Source: Verrucomicrobiales bacterium (GTDB lineage: Bacteria; Verrucomicrobiota; Verrucomicrobiia; Limisphaerales; F1-80-MAGS106). Taken from it: DNA of 46,110 nt. Below the pieces are notes generated by a model. That model was not told the DNA's origin and did not search any database. It worked only from the letters and a program-made list of their open reading frames with translations. The position numbers and the translations under genes were made by a program. Below, piece by piece: positions 1-8,468 of this stretch. The DNA lies in NCBI GenBank assembly GCA_005805305.1, contig SYMW01000117.1, positions 1-46,110 of the forward strand. Reading direction: 5' to 3'. Within the stretch, counting starts at the first letter, position 1. Every line of letters begins with the position of its first letter.

Positions 1-80
1 ATCCGGTGCCAAACGTTGTTCCTCACCCTCCCGCGCCCTCGCGTTCGACTCAATGTCCCAAGCCACCTCTTCTCGGAAAT

Positions 81-1502
81 TTAAGGGATTTGGACTTGCT
101 CGCCTTTTTCCCCTCCAGGGGTCGGTTTACTGAGGTCTGACCCTCCGTTGCTTCGTCCCGTCCGGGTCTCGAACGGTATCCGCTCTTTCGGGAACCAGCC
201 GAAGACTCGATCGTCGAGAAGCGCCAGCAATTCGGTTCGCCGGTTGGCCCAGGCTTTTCGTGAGCCCGGCCTCTTCAATGAAACGGGTCGGGTGAGCTCG
301 TTTTGAATCCTGTAATTAATGGCGTCGGGGGGGAGTTGATCCAAGCAAGCAAGATCTTCGGCCCTCTCTTGGAAGCGTGCGGGCGCCTCCAAAGCCAGCG
401 GCGCCGACTCGTTTTGAAGCCACCGCCGCATCCATTGGCGCGCCTCCCTCAGAAACTGGGGTGGATCGCTGTGATCCACGTCGTCATCGAATTCCCGTAC
501 GAGATCCGAATCGCCTCCAGCATACAGATCATACACTTTTTTAGATCGCCGAAAAACCTCGTGGTAGCCGTCAGGCGGGAAATCCAAGTCTTTTCGGCCG
601 CTGATCATGAGAAGGGGCCGGGGCGCGATGAGCGCCGCGACCATCGGAAAGTCCCAGCCTCGGGCGTTGTGGAAATAGATGCAATCGCACTGGCCCGATG
701 CGCGCCAGTTCGCCGCTTGCGAGCCGTACGTGAATGTGGCGCAAACCGGCGCCGCGGCCCGCACACGCTCGTCGACGGCCGTTGTGTACCACGTGATCGC
801 GCCGCCTCCCGAAATGCCTGTCACCCCGATCCGCTGGGCGTCCACCTCGGGCCTCGTTTCCAGGTAGTCCAAGGCGCGCATGGCATTCCACACCTCAGTG
901 CCGGCAGGGGTGTAACCCAGTGACAGCCAGTGCCACATGTTCAGGTCATGGGTTCCGTGATGCAGGCCCGGCACCTCGCCGAACTCCAGGGTGTCAAGAA
1001 TCAGGCACGCGAACCCATTTGAGGCGAACCAGCTCGCGCGGTCTTGATAGTGGTGCTTCGCTCCAAGCGGATGCGGGGCATGGCCGCAGAGATACAGCAC
1101 GGCCGGCAGAGGGCGCGGCGCATTCTTTGGCACATAAAAGTTCCCGGTGACATAGAGACCTGGCGAACTTTGATAGACCAGCTTCTCAATGCGGTAGAGC
1201 TCGCGATCAAGGGCTCCAGTGATTCTGGGCTTAAGGGGAGTGCGCGCGGGGAGGGGGTTCAGGCCCAGCATTTCCAACAATTGCCCCCTCAAGACGGGTT
1301 TGCGCCGTTGCCAGTCCTGCAGGTCGCCGGGGTCGTTCAGGCAGCGCGCGGAAACATCGGCCACAACCCTCTTCAAATGATTGGTGGCCATCTGATGCCG
1401 GTGCGTGGCGTTCTCCTGGGCTTGCAGTGGTTTCGCCGAGAGGGAAAGAAATAGAATGGCGCAGGCGGATCTCAGAAACAGACAGGATTGCATGCGATGC
1501 AT
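81..1502 (-). CDS. Secreted alpha/beta hydrolase (acetyl xylan esterase / dienelactone hydrolase-like)
   Basis: A predicted exported esterase-type hydrolase of about 473 residues. The N-terminus has a hydrophobic signal peptide (about residues 7-28, ending LQAQ). A nucleophile elbow GISGGG places the catalytic Ser near residue 231; GRKDLDFPPDG near 305 and the DVDHSDP stretch near 344 could supply the Asp and His of the triad. The frame is open to an ATG at 1550, but the ATG at 1502 has a GGGGA tract about 7 bases upstream and puts the signal peptide at the start, so I prefer it. The family includes acetyl xylan esterases and cephalosporin-C deacetylases; the substrate here cannot be told from sequence. 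The gene is divergent from tcdA across about 100 bases. The last 70 residues after the hydrolase core carry no motif I recognise. Confidence 0.8.
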   Translation of the reverse strand: MHRMQSCLFLRSACAILFLSLSAKPLQAQENATHRHQMATNHLKRVVADVSARCLNDPGDLQDWQRRKPVLRGQLLEMLGLNPLPARTPLKPRITGALDRELYRIEKLVYQSSPGLYVTGNFYVPKNAPRPLPAVLYLCGHAPHPLGAKHHYQDRASWFASNGFACLILDTLEFGEVPGLHHGTHDLNMWHWLSLGYTPAGTEVWNAMRALDYLETRPEVDAQRIGVTGISGGGAITWYTTAVDERVRAAAPVCATFTYGSQAANWRASGQCDCIYFHNARGWDFPMVAALIAPRPLLMISGRKDLDFPPDGYHEVFRRSKKVYDLYAGGDSDLVREFDDDVDHSDPPQFLREARQWMRRWLQNESAPLALEAPARFQERAEDLACLDQLPPDAINYRIQNELTRPVSLKRPGSRKAWANRRTELLALLDDRVFGWFPKERIPFETRTGRSNGGSDLSKPTPGGEKGEQVQIP

Positions 1503-1600
1503 GATAAGTCCCCGCGAGCCCGCGTCACGGATTATGCGGCGGCGCGGCATGGTTCGAAAGCGGGCTTGCGAATTTTGTGTAGGCTTGAAGAATCGCCCGC

Positions 1601-2380
1601 GTGTCGGATATCGATCTTCGGTTTGGCGGCATCAAGCGCTTATACGGAGCCCACGGATTTGATCGGCTCCAGCGCGCCCACGCTTGCGTGGTGGGCATTG
1701 GGGGCGTCGGCTCCTGGGTCGCGGAATCGCTCGCGCGATCCGGCGTCGGCTCGCTCACCTTGATCGACCTCGACGAGGTCTGCGTCAGCAATGTGAATCG
1801 CCAGCTTCACGCCCTCGACGGAGAGATCGGAAAGCCGAAGGTCGAAGTGATGCGCGCGCGGTGTCTCGCCATCCACCCCCAATGCGCGGTGCAAGCGCGC
1901 CAGGAATTTTTCCTGCCCGAAACCGCCGGGACCACCTTCAGCACCCGGTTTGATTATGTCGTCGACGCGATTGACAGTGGGACTCACAAGGCGCTGTTGA
2001 TTGCCCTTTGCCGGGAGAAACAGATTCCGATTGTGACCGTGGGCGCGGCTGGCGGAAGGCGCGACCCGTCCAAAACGCGAGTCGCGGATTTGGCGGACTC
2101 GACGCACGACCGGCTGCTGGTGAAAGTGCGCAAGGAATTGCGGGTGCGTCACGGCTTTCCCGAGTCCCCGGCCAAGTTCGGCGTTGAGGCGGTGTTTTCG
2201 GTGGAGGCCGCCGTTTATCCGCGAGCCGACGGGTCCGTTTGCGCCACGCGGGAAACGGGGAGCGCGCTTCAGCTCGACTGCGAGAGCGGGTTCGGAACAG
2301 CGAGTTTCGTGACGGGCGCTTTTGGGTTGCTGGCGGCCGCCCGCGTGGTTCAAGGACTGGTGACAAGATCGGAGACCTGA
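1601..2380 (+). CDS. tcdA: tRNA threonylcarbamoyladenosine dehydratase (TcdA/CsdL family)
   Basis: An E1/ThiF-like ATP-dependent enzyme of 259 residues that cyclises the t6A modification at position 37 of tRNAs. The nucleotide-binding motif GIGGVGSW lies near residues 32-39, followed by the acidic strand LIDLDEVCVSNVNRQ and the conserved VDAIDS segment near 118. The C-terminal SxSxEAAVYPR-type region seen in TcdA is present (VFSVEAAVYPRADG). A GTG start at 1601 is used, since the protein begins directly with the family's RFGGIKRLYG segment. In E. coli, tcdA (csdL) follows csdA and csdE, the latter a SufE paralogue. Here the convergent neighbour is also SufE-like and the two 3' ends overlap by 31 bases, a different arrangement of the same partners. 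Confidence 0.9.
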   Translation: MSDIDLRFGGIKRLYGAHGFDRLQRAHACVVGIGGVGSWVAESLARSGVGSLTLIDLDEVCVSNVNRQLHALDGEIGKPKVEVMRARCLAIHPQCAVQARQEFFLPETAGTTFSTRFDYVVDAIDSGTHKALLIALCREKQIPIVTVGAAGGRRDPSKTRVADLADSTHDRLLVKVRKELRVRHGFPESPAKFGVEAVFSVEAAVYPRADGSVCATRETGSALQLDCESGFGTASFVTGAFGLLAAARVVQGLVTRSET

Positions 2381-2784
2381 GCGCGCGCGAAGACAACGAT
2401 CTGGCCCCACAACAAGAGCAGGCCGTTGCGTCGATTCTGGGTGAGCACGGAGGCGAAGGAGGTCGTCAGGAGAGGAGGTTCGTTGCGCCGCGCCACGATC
2501 TCAACCGGGAGCCGTCCCGAGCACGATTCGCAGATGAGGCTTCCAATGCCTTTCACGATGAGGGAATCCGAATCGCATTGGAAAACGCAGCGGCCATCGG
2601 CGATTGAGGCGCGCAGCCAGAGTTGTGAGAGGCATCCCTCCACCAAGTTCGCGTCAACCCTCTCCCCATGGGAAAAAGGAGGAAGATGCCGGGCGCGCTC
2701 AACCACCCATGCCAGGCGTGCGTGGGATCCCTTGATCGCCGAGAGGCGACCATGCAGGAGGGTTTCCTGTGGCCACGGGCTCAT
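2350..2784 (-). CDS. sufE: SufE/CsdE-family sulfur acceptor protein
   Basis: Cysteine desulfurase partner of 144 residues that takes persulfide sulfur from SufS/CsdA for Fe-S assembly or tRNA thiolation chemistry. The family signature V-x-GC-x-S-x-LWL appears as VEGCLSQLWL; its Cys (near residue 50) is the sulfur-accepting residue. It is followed by SDSLIVKGIGSLI and the C-terminal NRRNGL segment, all in the SufE order and at the usual spacing and length. The start codon overlaps the stop of the upstream lipoprotein gene in an ATGA, so it is the last, probably translationally coupled, gene of the lipid transport operon. Its 3' end overlaps tcdA on the other strand. No cysteine desulfurase is visible in the window. 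Confidence 0.85.
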   Translation of the reverse strand: MSPWPQETLLHGRLSAIKGSHARLAWVVERARHLPPFSHGERVDANLVEGCLSQLWLRASIADGRCVFQCDSDSLIVKGIGSLICESCSGRLPVEIVARRNEPPLLTTSFASVLTQNRRNGLLLLWGQIVVFARAQVSDLVTSP

Positions 2785-3389
2785 GGCCGCGACTTCATCC
2801 GCGACACGAATTCGTCCGCGATCTCTGCGAGCGCTTGATTCCAGCCAGCGGCCACCGCGGCCGCCGTTCGTGTGCGAATGGGGATGCGGCGGGAGAGTTC
2901 GCCTTGAAAAAAAGGTTCGGCTGACACGGTGGCGGCGGCCTCCAGGACGACAATCCGCATCGCGAGCACCGCGGCGGGCTGGTGCGACTCGCGCATGTCG
3001 CCGTAAAACTCCGTCACGGTGACCTCGGCGTTCAGTGCGGGCGCGAGCGACGACCCGGGTTCCGTGATGGACTTGAAGACTCCGGAGGCTCGCAGATGGG
3101 CGCGGAGGACTGTGGGCATCAGGCGGGAAGGGGGCACAAGGAGTTCCGCGTAAGGATCCATTTCGAACGATTCATCCGAGACACGATAGAGGAACAACCG
3201 GCTTTCGTAAGCGGGGACGACGTTGAAGGTTTTGATGCCCAGTGGCGGGAGGGAGCTCGCGGCCGCGGCGGCGGCCAGCTTTCCTGGCCCTGAGAGGGCA
3301 AAAGTCTCCTTCACAAGGGCGGGCTTCGAGAGGCAGCCGGAGTTCAGAAGGCAGATCGCGATCGAGACGGCGAAGGGGAGGATTTTCAT
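2781..3389 (-). CDS. ABC-type transport auxiliary lipoprotein (PqiC / ABC_trans_aux-like)
   Basis: A 202-residue predicted lipoprotein with signal sequence and lipobox-like NSGC at Cys 19. The stretch AYESRLFLYRVSDES followed by an aromatic and acidic segment (MDPYAELLVPP) and LRASGVFKSI matches the layout of the ABC-type transport auxiliary family (PqiC, DUF330), in which a lipoprotein works with an MCE protein at the outer membrane. It overlaps mlaD by 4 bases (ATGA) and sufE by 4 bases (ATGA), so the three are likely translated as a coupled unit. I assign the family by pattern and context; sequence conservation in this family is low. Confidence 0.75.
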   Translation of the reverse strand: MKILPFAVSIAICLLNSGCLSKPALVKETFALSGPGKLAAAAAASSLPPLGIKTFNVVPAYESRLFLYRVSDESFEMDPYAELLVPPSRLMPTVLRAHLRASGVFKSITEPGSSLAPALNAEVTVTEFYGDMRESHQPAAVLAMRIVVLEAAATVSAEPFFQGELSRRIPIRTRTAAAVAAGWNQALAEIADEFVSRMKSRP

Positions 3390-4375
3390 CTGTTCGAAGG
3401 CGTTTTTCTCAAGCTGGGCGGCAGCACACTCCGGGCCGGTGGCGGAGGATCTCCAAACAAAAAGCCGGCGGGATATTGCCGCAAACTCTCCAGGACTCCG
3501 TTGACATTTTCAGTGACGACACGCGCATTGGCGAGGGTTTCGTTCAGCGGACCGGTGTCTATCTTGGAGAGCGCGGCGCCGACACGCGTGTTGGTGTCAC
3601 GAAGCTCCACAAGCAAGGATTCCGCGTTCCTGGAAATCGAGGCGATGTCGGCCTCCCGAAGTTTCAACCGGGCGTCTTCCAGGAAGGTTTGAAGCCTCCC
3701 ATTGCTGACTCGAAGTTCCGTCACCAGGCTGTGAACGTTTTCCCCGATGCTTGCGAAATCCACTTTCTCGGCCTGTTTCAGGATTTTTTCCGCCGCGGCG
3801 AGATCGCGTTCGAGCGCCTCGGTGACCGTGGCAAAATCGACTTTCTCCAGCTTTCTGAGGGTGGTCTCGATGGACCCAAGCATTTGGCTGAACTGGCTCT
3901 CGGCGGAAGGGATGTAATGATTCCGCGCAACCCACTCCACTTTCAACGCGGGATTGATTTCGGGATTGAGGTACTCGAGAGAAACGAAGCTGGTTCCCGT
4001 GATCCCCTGTCCGCGCACCCGGGCCCGCAGCCCTTTTCGAATCTCCCGGTGCAGCACTTCGTCCAGGCTCAGCCCAGGCGGCAAAGGATTGGACCCGTCG
4101 CGGATCTCGAACTCGACCAACACGTATCCGTAATGCGTTCCTGGATACTCGTTCCAGGTAAATCCAATCCGGGTGACTTTTCCCACGGTGACCCCTCGCA
4201 GCTTGACGGGAGAGCCGAGGGACAACCCATCGACATCCGTTGTGACATACGTCTCGTACAGGGTTCTCTTTTCGAAATAGCCGCGCACGCCGAACGCGAA
4301 CAACGAACCAAGAAAGATCCCAAAGGCGGCGAGGACGAACACGCCGATCTTAAAGTGATTGCTTTTGGCGGCCAT
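3386..4375 (-). CDS. mlaD: MCE-domain lipid-binding protein (MlaD-like)
   Basis: A 329-residue inner-membrane-anchored MCE protein that binds and passes lipids in the periplasm. One N-terminal membrane helix spans about residues 10-30. The MCE domain follows (about 39-115), with the conserved GLSLGSPVKLRGVTVGKVT and the later GITGTSFVSLEYL. The C-terminal 180 residues are rich in Lys, Glu, Leu and Ala and look helical or coiled-coil, repeating E-x-VDFA segments. The ATG at 4375 is chosen because it places the membrane helix at the N-terminus; upstream ATGs in frame lie inside mlaF. It starts 14 bases after the mlaF stop and its own stop overlaps the start of the lipoprotein gene. Confidence 0.9.
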   Translation of the reverse strand: MAAKSNHFKIGVFVLAAFGIFLGSLFAFGVRGYFEKRTLYETYVTTDVDGLSLGSPVKLRGVTVGKVTRIGFTWNEYPGTHYGYVLVEFEIRDGSNPLPPGLSLDEVLHREIRKGLRARVRGQGITGTSFVSLEYLNPEINPALKVEWVARNHYIPSAESQFSQMLGSIETTLRKLEKVDFATVTEALERDLAAAEKILKQAEKVDFASIGENVHSLVTELRVSNGRLQTFLEDARLKLREADIASISRNAESLLVELRDTNTRVGAALSKIDTGPLNETLANARVVTENVNGVLESLRQYPAGFLFGDPPPPARSVLPPSLRKTPSNR

Positions 4376-4389
4376 GACGGAAGGTCGGG

Positions 4390-5163
4390 TTAAGCGGCTC
4401 GATGCTCGTGGGCCTCGCGGCTCAAGAACTGGCGGACCCACGGATCTTTCGCCGAGGTCCTCAACTCATGGGGGCACCCCTCGGCAGCGACCGTTTTCGT
4501 GCGCCCATCCAGCATGATCACGCGGTCCGCGATCGCGTAGATGCTCGGAAGCTCGTGGGTGACGACGACAAACGTGATGCCGAATCGTTCGGAAAGCTGG
4601 TTGATCAGAGCGTCGAGGCCGGCGGAAGTGATGGGGTCGAGGCCCGCCGAGGGTTCGTCCAGAAACAAAATGCGGGGGTCCAGGGCCATCGCCCGGGCAA
4701 TCGCGGCGCGCTTTCTCATCCCACCGCTGAGTTCGGATGGCATCTTCTCGGCGGAGCCGGCCAAACCCACGAGTCGCAGTTTTGAAAGCGCCACCAGCGT
4801 TTTGGCGCGCTCAGGAAGATCGGTATAGGCATCCAGCGGGAGCCGCACATTCTCCAGAACGGTCATGGAGCCGAACAGGGCGCCGCTTTGGTACATCGTG
4901 CCAAACCTCTGCATCACACGGCGCCGGTGTTCTCCCCCGGCTGCCAGGAGATTCTCCCCAGCGATCCAGATTTCTCCCTCGATCGGCTCATACAGTCCAA
5001 TGAGATGCTTGAGCAGCGTGCTTTTGCCGCAGCCCGAGCCGCCGAGGATCACGAACACTTCCCCGGGCGCCACGTCGAAGCTGATGTCGCGAAGGACCGT
5101 CTGGTTTTGGTAACCGATGTGGAGCGCTCGAGCGCGCACGGCTGGATGGACGCTCTCGCTCAT
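4390..5163 (-). CDS. mlaF: ABC transporter ATP-binding protein (MlaF-like)
   Basis: ATPase subunit of the Mla-type phospholipid transporter, 257 residues, cytoplasmic face. All ABC motifs are visible: Walker A GGSGCGKST (41-49), signature LSGGM (145-149), Walker B ILFLDEP (165-171) with the D-loop SAGLDP, and the switch His in VVTHE (near 203). The ATG at 5163 overlaps the mlaE stop in an ATGA, which decides the start against the longer open frame reaching back into mlaE. It ends 14 bases before mlaD. MlaF proteins pair with MlaE in a dimeric permease core, and the gene order here supports that. Confidence 0.92.
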   Translation of the reverse strand: MSESVHPAVRARALHIGYQNQTVLRDISFDVAPGEVFVILGGSGCGKSTLLKHLIGLYEPIEGEIWIAGENLLAAGGEHRRRVMQRFGTMYQSGALFGSMTVLENVRLPLDAYTDLPERAKTLVALSKLRLVGLAGSAEKMPSELSGGMRKRAAIARAMALDPRILFLDEPSAGLDPITSAGLDALINQLSERFGITFVVVTHELPSIYAIADRVIMLDGRTKTVAAEGCPHELRTSAKDPWVRQFLSREAHEHRAA

Positions 5164-6335
5164 GATTTCAACAGAAAAAGGAGCACTGAGAACATGGCGT
5201 CCGCGATAATGATGAGCAGAATCCCCGTCACGACGGCGCGCGTGGCGGATTCTCCCACCGCCGAAGGGCCTTTTTGAGTTTGCAGCCCCCGGAGGCAACC
5301 CACCACTGAAACGATCACTCCAAAGACCGCCCCTTTGGAGATGCCGACCACCACGTCACCGATCTTGAGGCTCGAGATCATTTGATTGTAGATGGCCGTG
5401 AAGGGAAAGCCAAGCCCGAGCATGACGATCACTCCTCCCGCCACTCCCATCAGCATCGAATAAAGCGTCAGCACCGGGGTGAGGAGGACCCCGGCGACGA
5501 TCCGCTGCACCACCAGGAATCTCACGGGATCAAGGCCCATGGTTTTCAAGGCATCCAGTTCCTCGTTGACTTTCATGGTGCCCAATTCCGCGGCAAACGC
5601 GGAGCCCGACCGGCCGGCCAGGATGATGGCCGTCATCAATGGCCCCAGCTCGCGGACCATCACCAGGCCGATCATGTTAGCGATGAAGATCTGCGCCCCA
5701 AACTGCTCCAGCGGCTGGGAGGATTCGAAGGCGATGATCAACCCCACCAACAAGCTGATCAGCGACACTATCGGCAGCGCGTTCACCCCGGCGGTTTCAA
5801 AGACTCGAAGCACCTCGTTCCAGCGCATGCTCCGCCGGCTGAAAACCGTGGTGGCAAGTCCCAGGCTGATGTGGCCGATGAACGCGATTTGATCCGCCAA
5901 TCCCAGTTTGAGATCACCGACCGCGCCGCCGATCCTCGCCGGCACCGACGGATTCTGCTCCTGTGTTTCGCGGCCCTCCGCCCCCTCTTCGAGCGATCCG
6001 GCGTAACTGTTCAAAATCGATTGGAACTCCGGCCGCAATCCGCGCAGATTCACTACGGCGCCTGGCGTCATGTCTCCGGCGCACAGGTGGTGCAGCAAAG
6101 CCATCCCGGCGCCGTCGCAAAACTCCATTCCGGAAACTTCGATATCCAGCTTGTCGAGGCTCATCGCCGAAAGTTTCGCGGGCAAATCGTCCCAAAGCCG
6201 GGTCGCTCTATCCAGATCCAGCCGCCCGCCAATCCGAAGGCAAGCCGTTCCCGGCGATGCCAGGGACAACTCGGTTAGGGGCGCGCCATCGGCCGATGTC
6301 TCGGGGCTTGCTGGGGCTGGAAGTCGGGGCGGCAT
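5160..6335 (-). CDS. mlaE: MlaE-family permease with fused N-terminal STAS domain
   Basis: Inner-membrane permease of 391 residues. Residues about 20-110 form a STAS-like domain (CLRIGGRLDLDRATRLW, then FCDGAGMALLHHL), a short Glu-rich linker follows, and residues about 150-390 are the MlaE permease with the conserved MVRELGPLMTAIILAGRSG loop and ELGTMKVNEELDAL. In E. coli the STAS role is filled by the separate small protein MlaB; here it is part of the permease, which explains why no mlaB gene is present. No mlaC (soluble lipid carrier) is seen either. The gene leads the coupled mlaE-F-D-lipoprotein-sufE series; no strong Shine-Dalgarno sequence is visible before its ATG. Confidence 0.92.
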   Translation of the reverse strand: MPPRLPAPASPETSADGAPLTELSLASPGTACLRIGGRLDLDRATRLWDDLPAKLSAMSLDKLDIEVSGMEFCDGAGMALLHHLCAGDMTPGAVVNLRGLRPEFQSILNSYAGSLEEGAEGRETQEQNPSVPARIGGAVGDLKLGLADQIAFIGHISLGLATTVFSRRSMRWNEVLRVFETAGVNALPIVSLISLLVGLIIAFESSQPLEQFGAQIFIANMIGLVMVRELGPLMTAIILAGRSGSAFAAELGTMKVNEELDALKTMGLDPVRFLVVQRIVAGVLLTPVLTLYSMLMGVAGGVIVMLGLGFPFTAIYNQMISSLKIGDVVVGISKGAVFGVIVSVVGCLRGLQTQKGPSAVGESATRAVVTGILLIIIADAMFSVLLFLLKS

Positions 6336-6396
6336 CGTCCGGGTGACATGCGTCAGGGAGTTGTCATGTTTCCCGGGAAACCGCCCTCGATTGATG

Positions 6397-6630
6397 TTAA
6401 CCCTCCAGGACCGCCAGTAAAGTGGCCGGTTCTGGGCGCGGCGCCGACGTGACGTCCCGCGGCAGGGCCGGGTCCGCAGGATCGGGTCGATGTTTGATGC
6501 CGCGCGGCATCATGAAATCCATCGGAGAGAATGATCGAGATGCCTGAAAGCCGCCGCAGCCGGTCGTTTGGACCGCGACGAACAGCAGCATTGTAACCAG
6601 CACAAGGCGGCTCCGGTGTGTCATTGACAA
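6397..6630 (-). CDS. Small putative lipoprotein of unknown function
   Basis: A 77-residue reading frame with a hydrophobic N-terminal segment (about residues 8-20) ending in TTGC, which could be a weak lipobox, and then a short Ser/Pro-rich tail (FSPMDFMMPRG). The ATG at 6624 is an alternative start. It lies 61 bases upstream of mlaE on the same strand and fills a stretch with no better reading frame, so it may be the first gene of the operon. I do not recognise the family. Evidence is the signal-like N-terminus and position only. Confidence 0.5.
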   Translation of the reverse strand: MSMTHRSRLVLVTMLLFVAVQTTGCGGFQASRSFSPMDFMMPRGIKHRPDPADPALPRDVTSAPRPEPATLLAVLEG

Positions 6631-6810
6631 CCACTATACGCCATTCCGGGAAAGTTAAAACTGAAAACTCAGCTCTCGCGAGATTCATTCCCCTCTCCCT
6701 CGCCGGGCGCCACGCGACCCGCGCCCCGTACACGGAAGCAGCCAGGGTTGATTCGAAATCGTTTTGACTCCCAATCCCATTCGTTTAGCCTCGTTAAAAA
6801 TACCCTCACT

Positions 6811-7656
6811 ATGAGACTAGGCATCAATACGTTTCTATTTGTTTCTCCTTTCACCAACGAGAGCACCAAATTCTTCCCTCAATTCAAGAAATGGGGATTC
6901 GAAACAGTGGAAATACCCGTCGAAGACCCGTCCCACATCGATCCCGCGCACGTCAAAACCGAGCTCGACAAGAACGGCCTTGTCTGCGGTTCGATCTGCG
7001 CGTGCATGGGGCCCGGCCGCGACTTGCGCGGCACTCCGGAGGAACAAAAAACAGGGCTGGATTACATGCTGAAACTCATCGATCAAATGGTGGTGATCGG
7101 TTGTCCCAGCCTGATCGGACCGGTTTATTCAGCCGTGGGCCGAGCCGACGCGGTCCCGGAGAAGGAATACAAGCAGCAATGGAAAACGGTTGTCAAACAC
7201 TTGAAAACCTTGACTCGGCACGCCCAGAAGAACGGACGCCAAGTGTGCCTCGAGCCTCTGAATCGTTTCGAGACCGACTTTATCAACACTTGTGAACAAG
7301 GCCTCAAGATGATCGCCGACGTTGGCAGTCCCGCCCTCAAATTGCACCTGGACACCTTCCACATGAACATCGAGGAAAAAAATCAAGCCAAGGCGATCCG
7401 AAAAGCGGGAGCCCACCTGGGTCATTTCCATGCCTGCGGCAGCGACCGTGGAACTCCGGGCAACGACCACATCGATTGGGTGCCGATCGTCGCCGCGCTG
7501 AAGGCCGTGAAATACAAAGGCGACGTGGTGATCGAGTCGTTCACGACGGATGTGAAAGTCATCGCCCGGGCCGCCGCGATCTGGCGCCGGATGGAGCCCA
7601 CCACCGAAGAGATCGCGGTCAAGGGAATCAAATTCTTGAAGAAAGCCTTCGCCTGA
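6811..7656 (+). CDS. Sugar phosphate isomerase/epimerase, ketose 3-epimerase type
   Basis: A TIM-barrel protein of 281 residues in the xylose isomerase-like/AP-endonuclease-2 superfamily. Candidate metal ligands are Glu148 (CLEPLNRFE), Asp181 (HLDTFHMNIEE), His207 (GHFHACGSDRG) and Glu242 (VVIESFT). Their spacing (33, 26 and 35 residues) equals what I recall for D-psicose/D-tagatose 3-epimerases, where two Glu also act as the acid/base pair. Substrate remains open: ketose epimerisation or a step with 3-keto sugars both fit. The ATG at 6811 starts MRLGINTF, the usual N-terminal strand; an upstream in-frame ATG adds 21 residues unlike the family. It opens the run of sugar genes to 12828. Confidence 0.85.
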   Translation: MRLGINTFLFVSPFTNESTKFFPQFKKWGFETVEIPVEDPSHIDPAHVKTELDKNGLVCGSICACMGPGRDLRGTPEEQKTGLDYMLKLIDQMVVIGCPSLIGPVYSAVGRADAVPEKEYKQQWKTVVKHLKTLTRHAQKNGRQVCLEPLNRFETDFINTCEQGLKMIADVGSPALKLHLDTFHMNIEEKNQAKAIRKAGAHLGHFHACGSDRGTPGNDHIDWVPIVAALKAVKYKGDVVIESFTTDVKVIARAAAIWRRMEPTTEEIAVKGIKFLKKAFA

Positions 7657-7753
7657 CGCGTCTGATTTTTCTGCTGCTGTATTGAAATCAACTGTGATGG
7701 TCTGTCGCGCGATCGCCGCGTGGCGGACGTCGATCCAAAAACCGATGCCCTCT

Positions 7754-8467
7754 ATGAAACCAATCTCGTCCACAATCCTCGCCGCCGCCTTGGCGTTCGC
7801 CGCCGTTCATGTGGCGGCCGCCGCGGAGCCGGGTTTCGAAAGCCTTTTCAACGGCCAGAACCTCAAAGGCTGGGATGGCAATCCAAAACTCTGGTCAGTG
7901 CGCGACGGCGCGATCACGGGTGTGACCACCAAGGAAGATCCCATCAAAGTCAACACCTTCCTCATTTACACCAATTCATTGCCCAACGATTTTGAGCTCC
8001 GCTTCAATTACCGCATCGTCGCCGGGAATTCAGGGGTCCAATATCGCAGCAAGATCACCGACCCCAAGCAATGGCGCGTCGGGGGCTACCAGGCGGATTT
8101 CGAGGCGGGCAAAACTTATTCAGGGATTCTGTATGACGAGGGCGGCGTCGCCGGGGGGCGAGGGATCATGGCCGAGCGCGGCCAGAAAGTCACCTGGGGG
8201 TCCGACGGCAAGAAACAAGTGACTGGCGGCACCGGCAAGACCTCGGCGGAGCTCCAGGAAACCATCAAGCATGAAGACTGGAACAGTTATATGGTGCGGG
8301 CCAAAGGGCACCATTTCATCCATCAAATCAACGGGAATACGACGGTCGACGTGACCGATGAGGATGAGAAGAAAAGGCTGACGTCCGGCGTCTTGGCCCT
8401 TCAAATCCATGTCGGACCGCCCATGACCGTCCAAATCAAGGATATCTCGATCAAGAAACTCCAATAA
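7754..8467 (+). CDS. DUF1080 (3-keto-disaccharide hydrolase) family secreted protein
   Basis: A 237-residue exported protein. A signal peptide occupies about residues 1-25 (ending AAAAE). The DUF1080 fold follows, with the typical opening FESLFNGQNLKGW, WSVRDGAITG and the later SGVQYRSKI and GGYQADFEAG. This concanavalin-like domain is known in several bacteria as a 3-keto-glycoside hydrolase acting on disaccharides oxidised at C3. The start at 7754 is chosen because it begins the signal peptide; a 24-residue extension is possible. It sits between a ketose epimerase and two ThuA proteins, which fits a 3-keto sugar pathway. Confidence 0.88.
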   Translation: MKPISSTILAAALAFAAVHVAAAAEPGFESLFNGQNLKGWDGNPKLWSVRDGAITGVTTKEDPIKVNTFLIYTNSLPNDFELRFNYRIVAGNSGVQYRSKITDPKQWRVGGYQADFEAGKTYSGILYDEGGVAGGRGIMAERGQKVTWGSDGKKQVTGGTGKTSAELQETIKHEDWNSYMVRAKGHHFIHQINGNTTVDVTDEDEKKRLTSGVLALQIHVGPPMTVQIKDISIKKLQ

Positions 8468-8468
8468 G

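Noticed and set aside
303-923. Long frames antisense to the hydrolase, mla, mdh, DUF1501 and secretin genes
   Set aside because: High GC third positions keep opposite frames open. The sense frames have full domains and motifs, the antisense ones do not.
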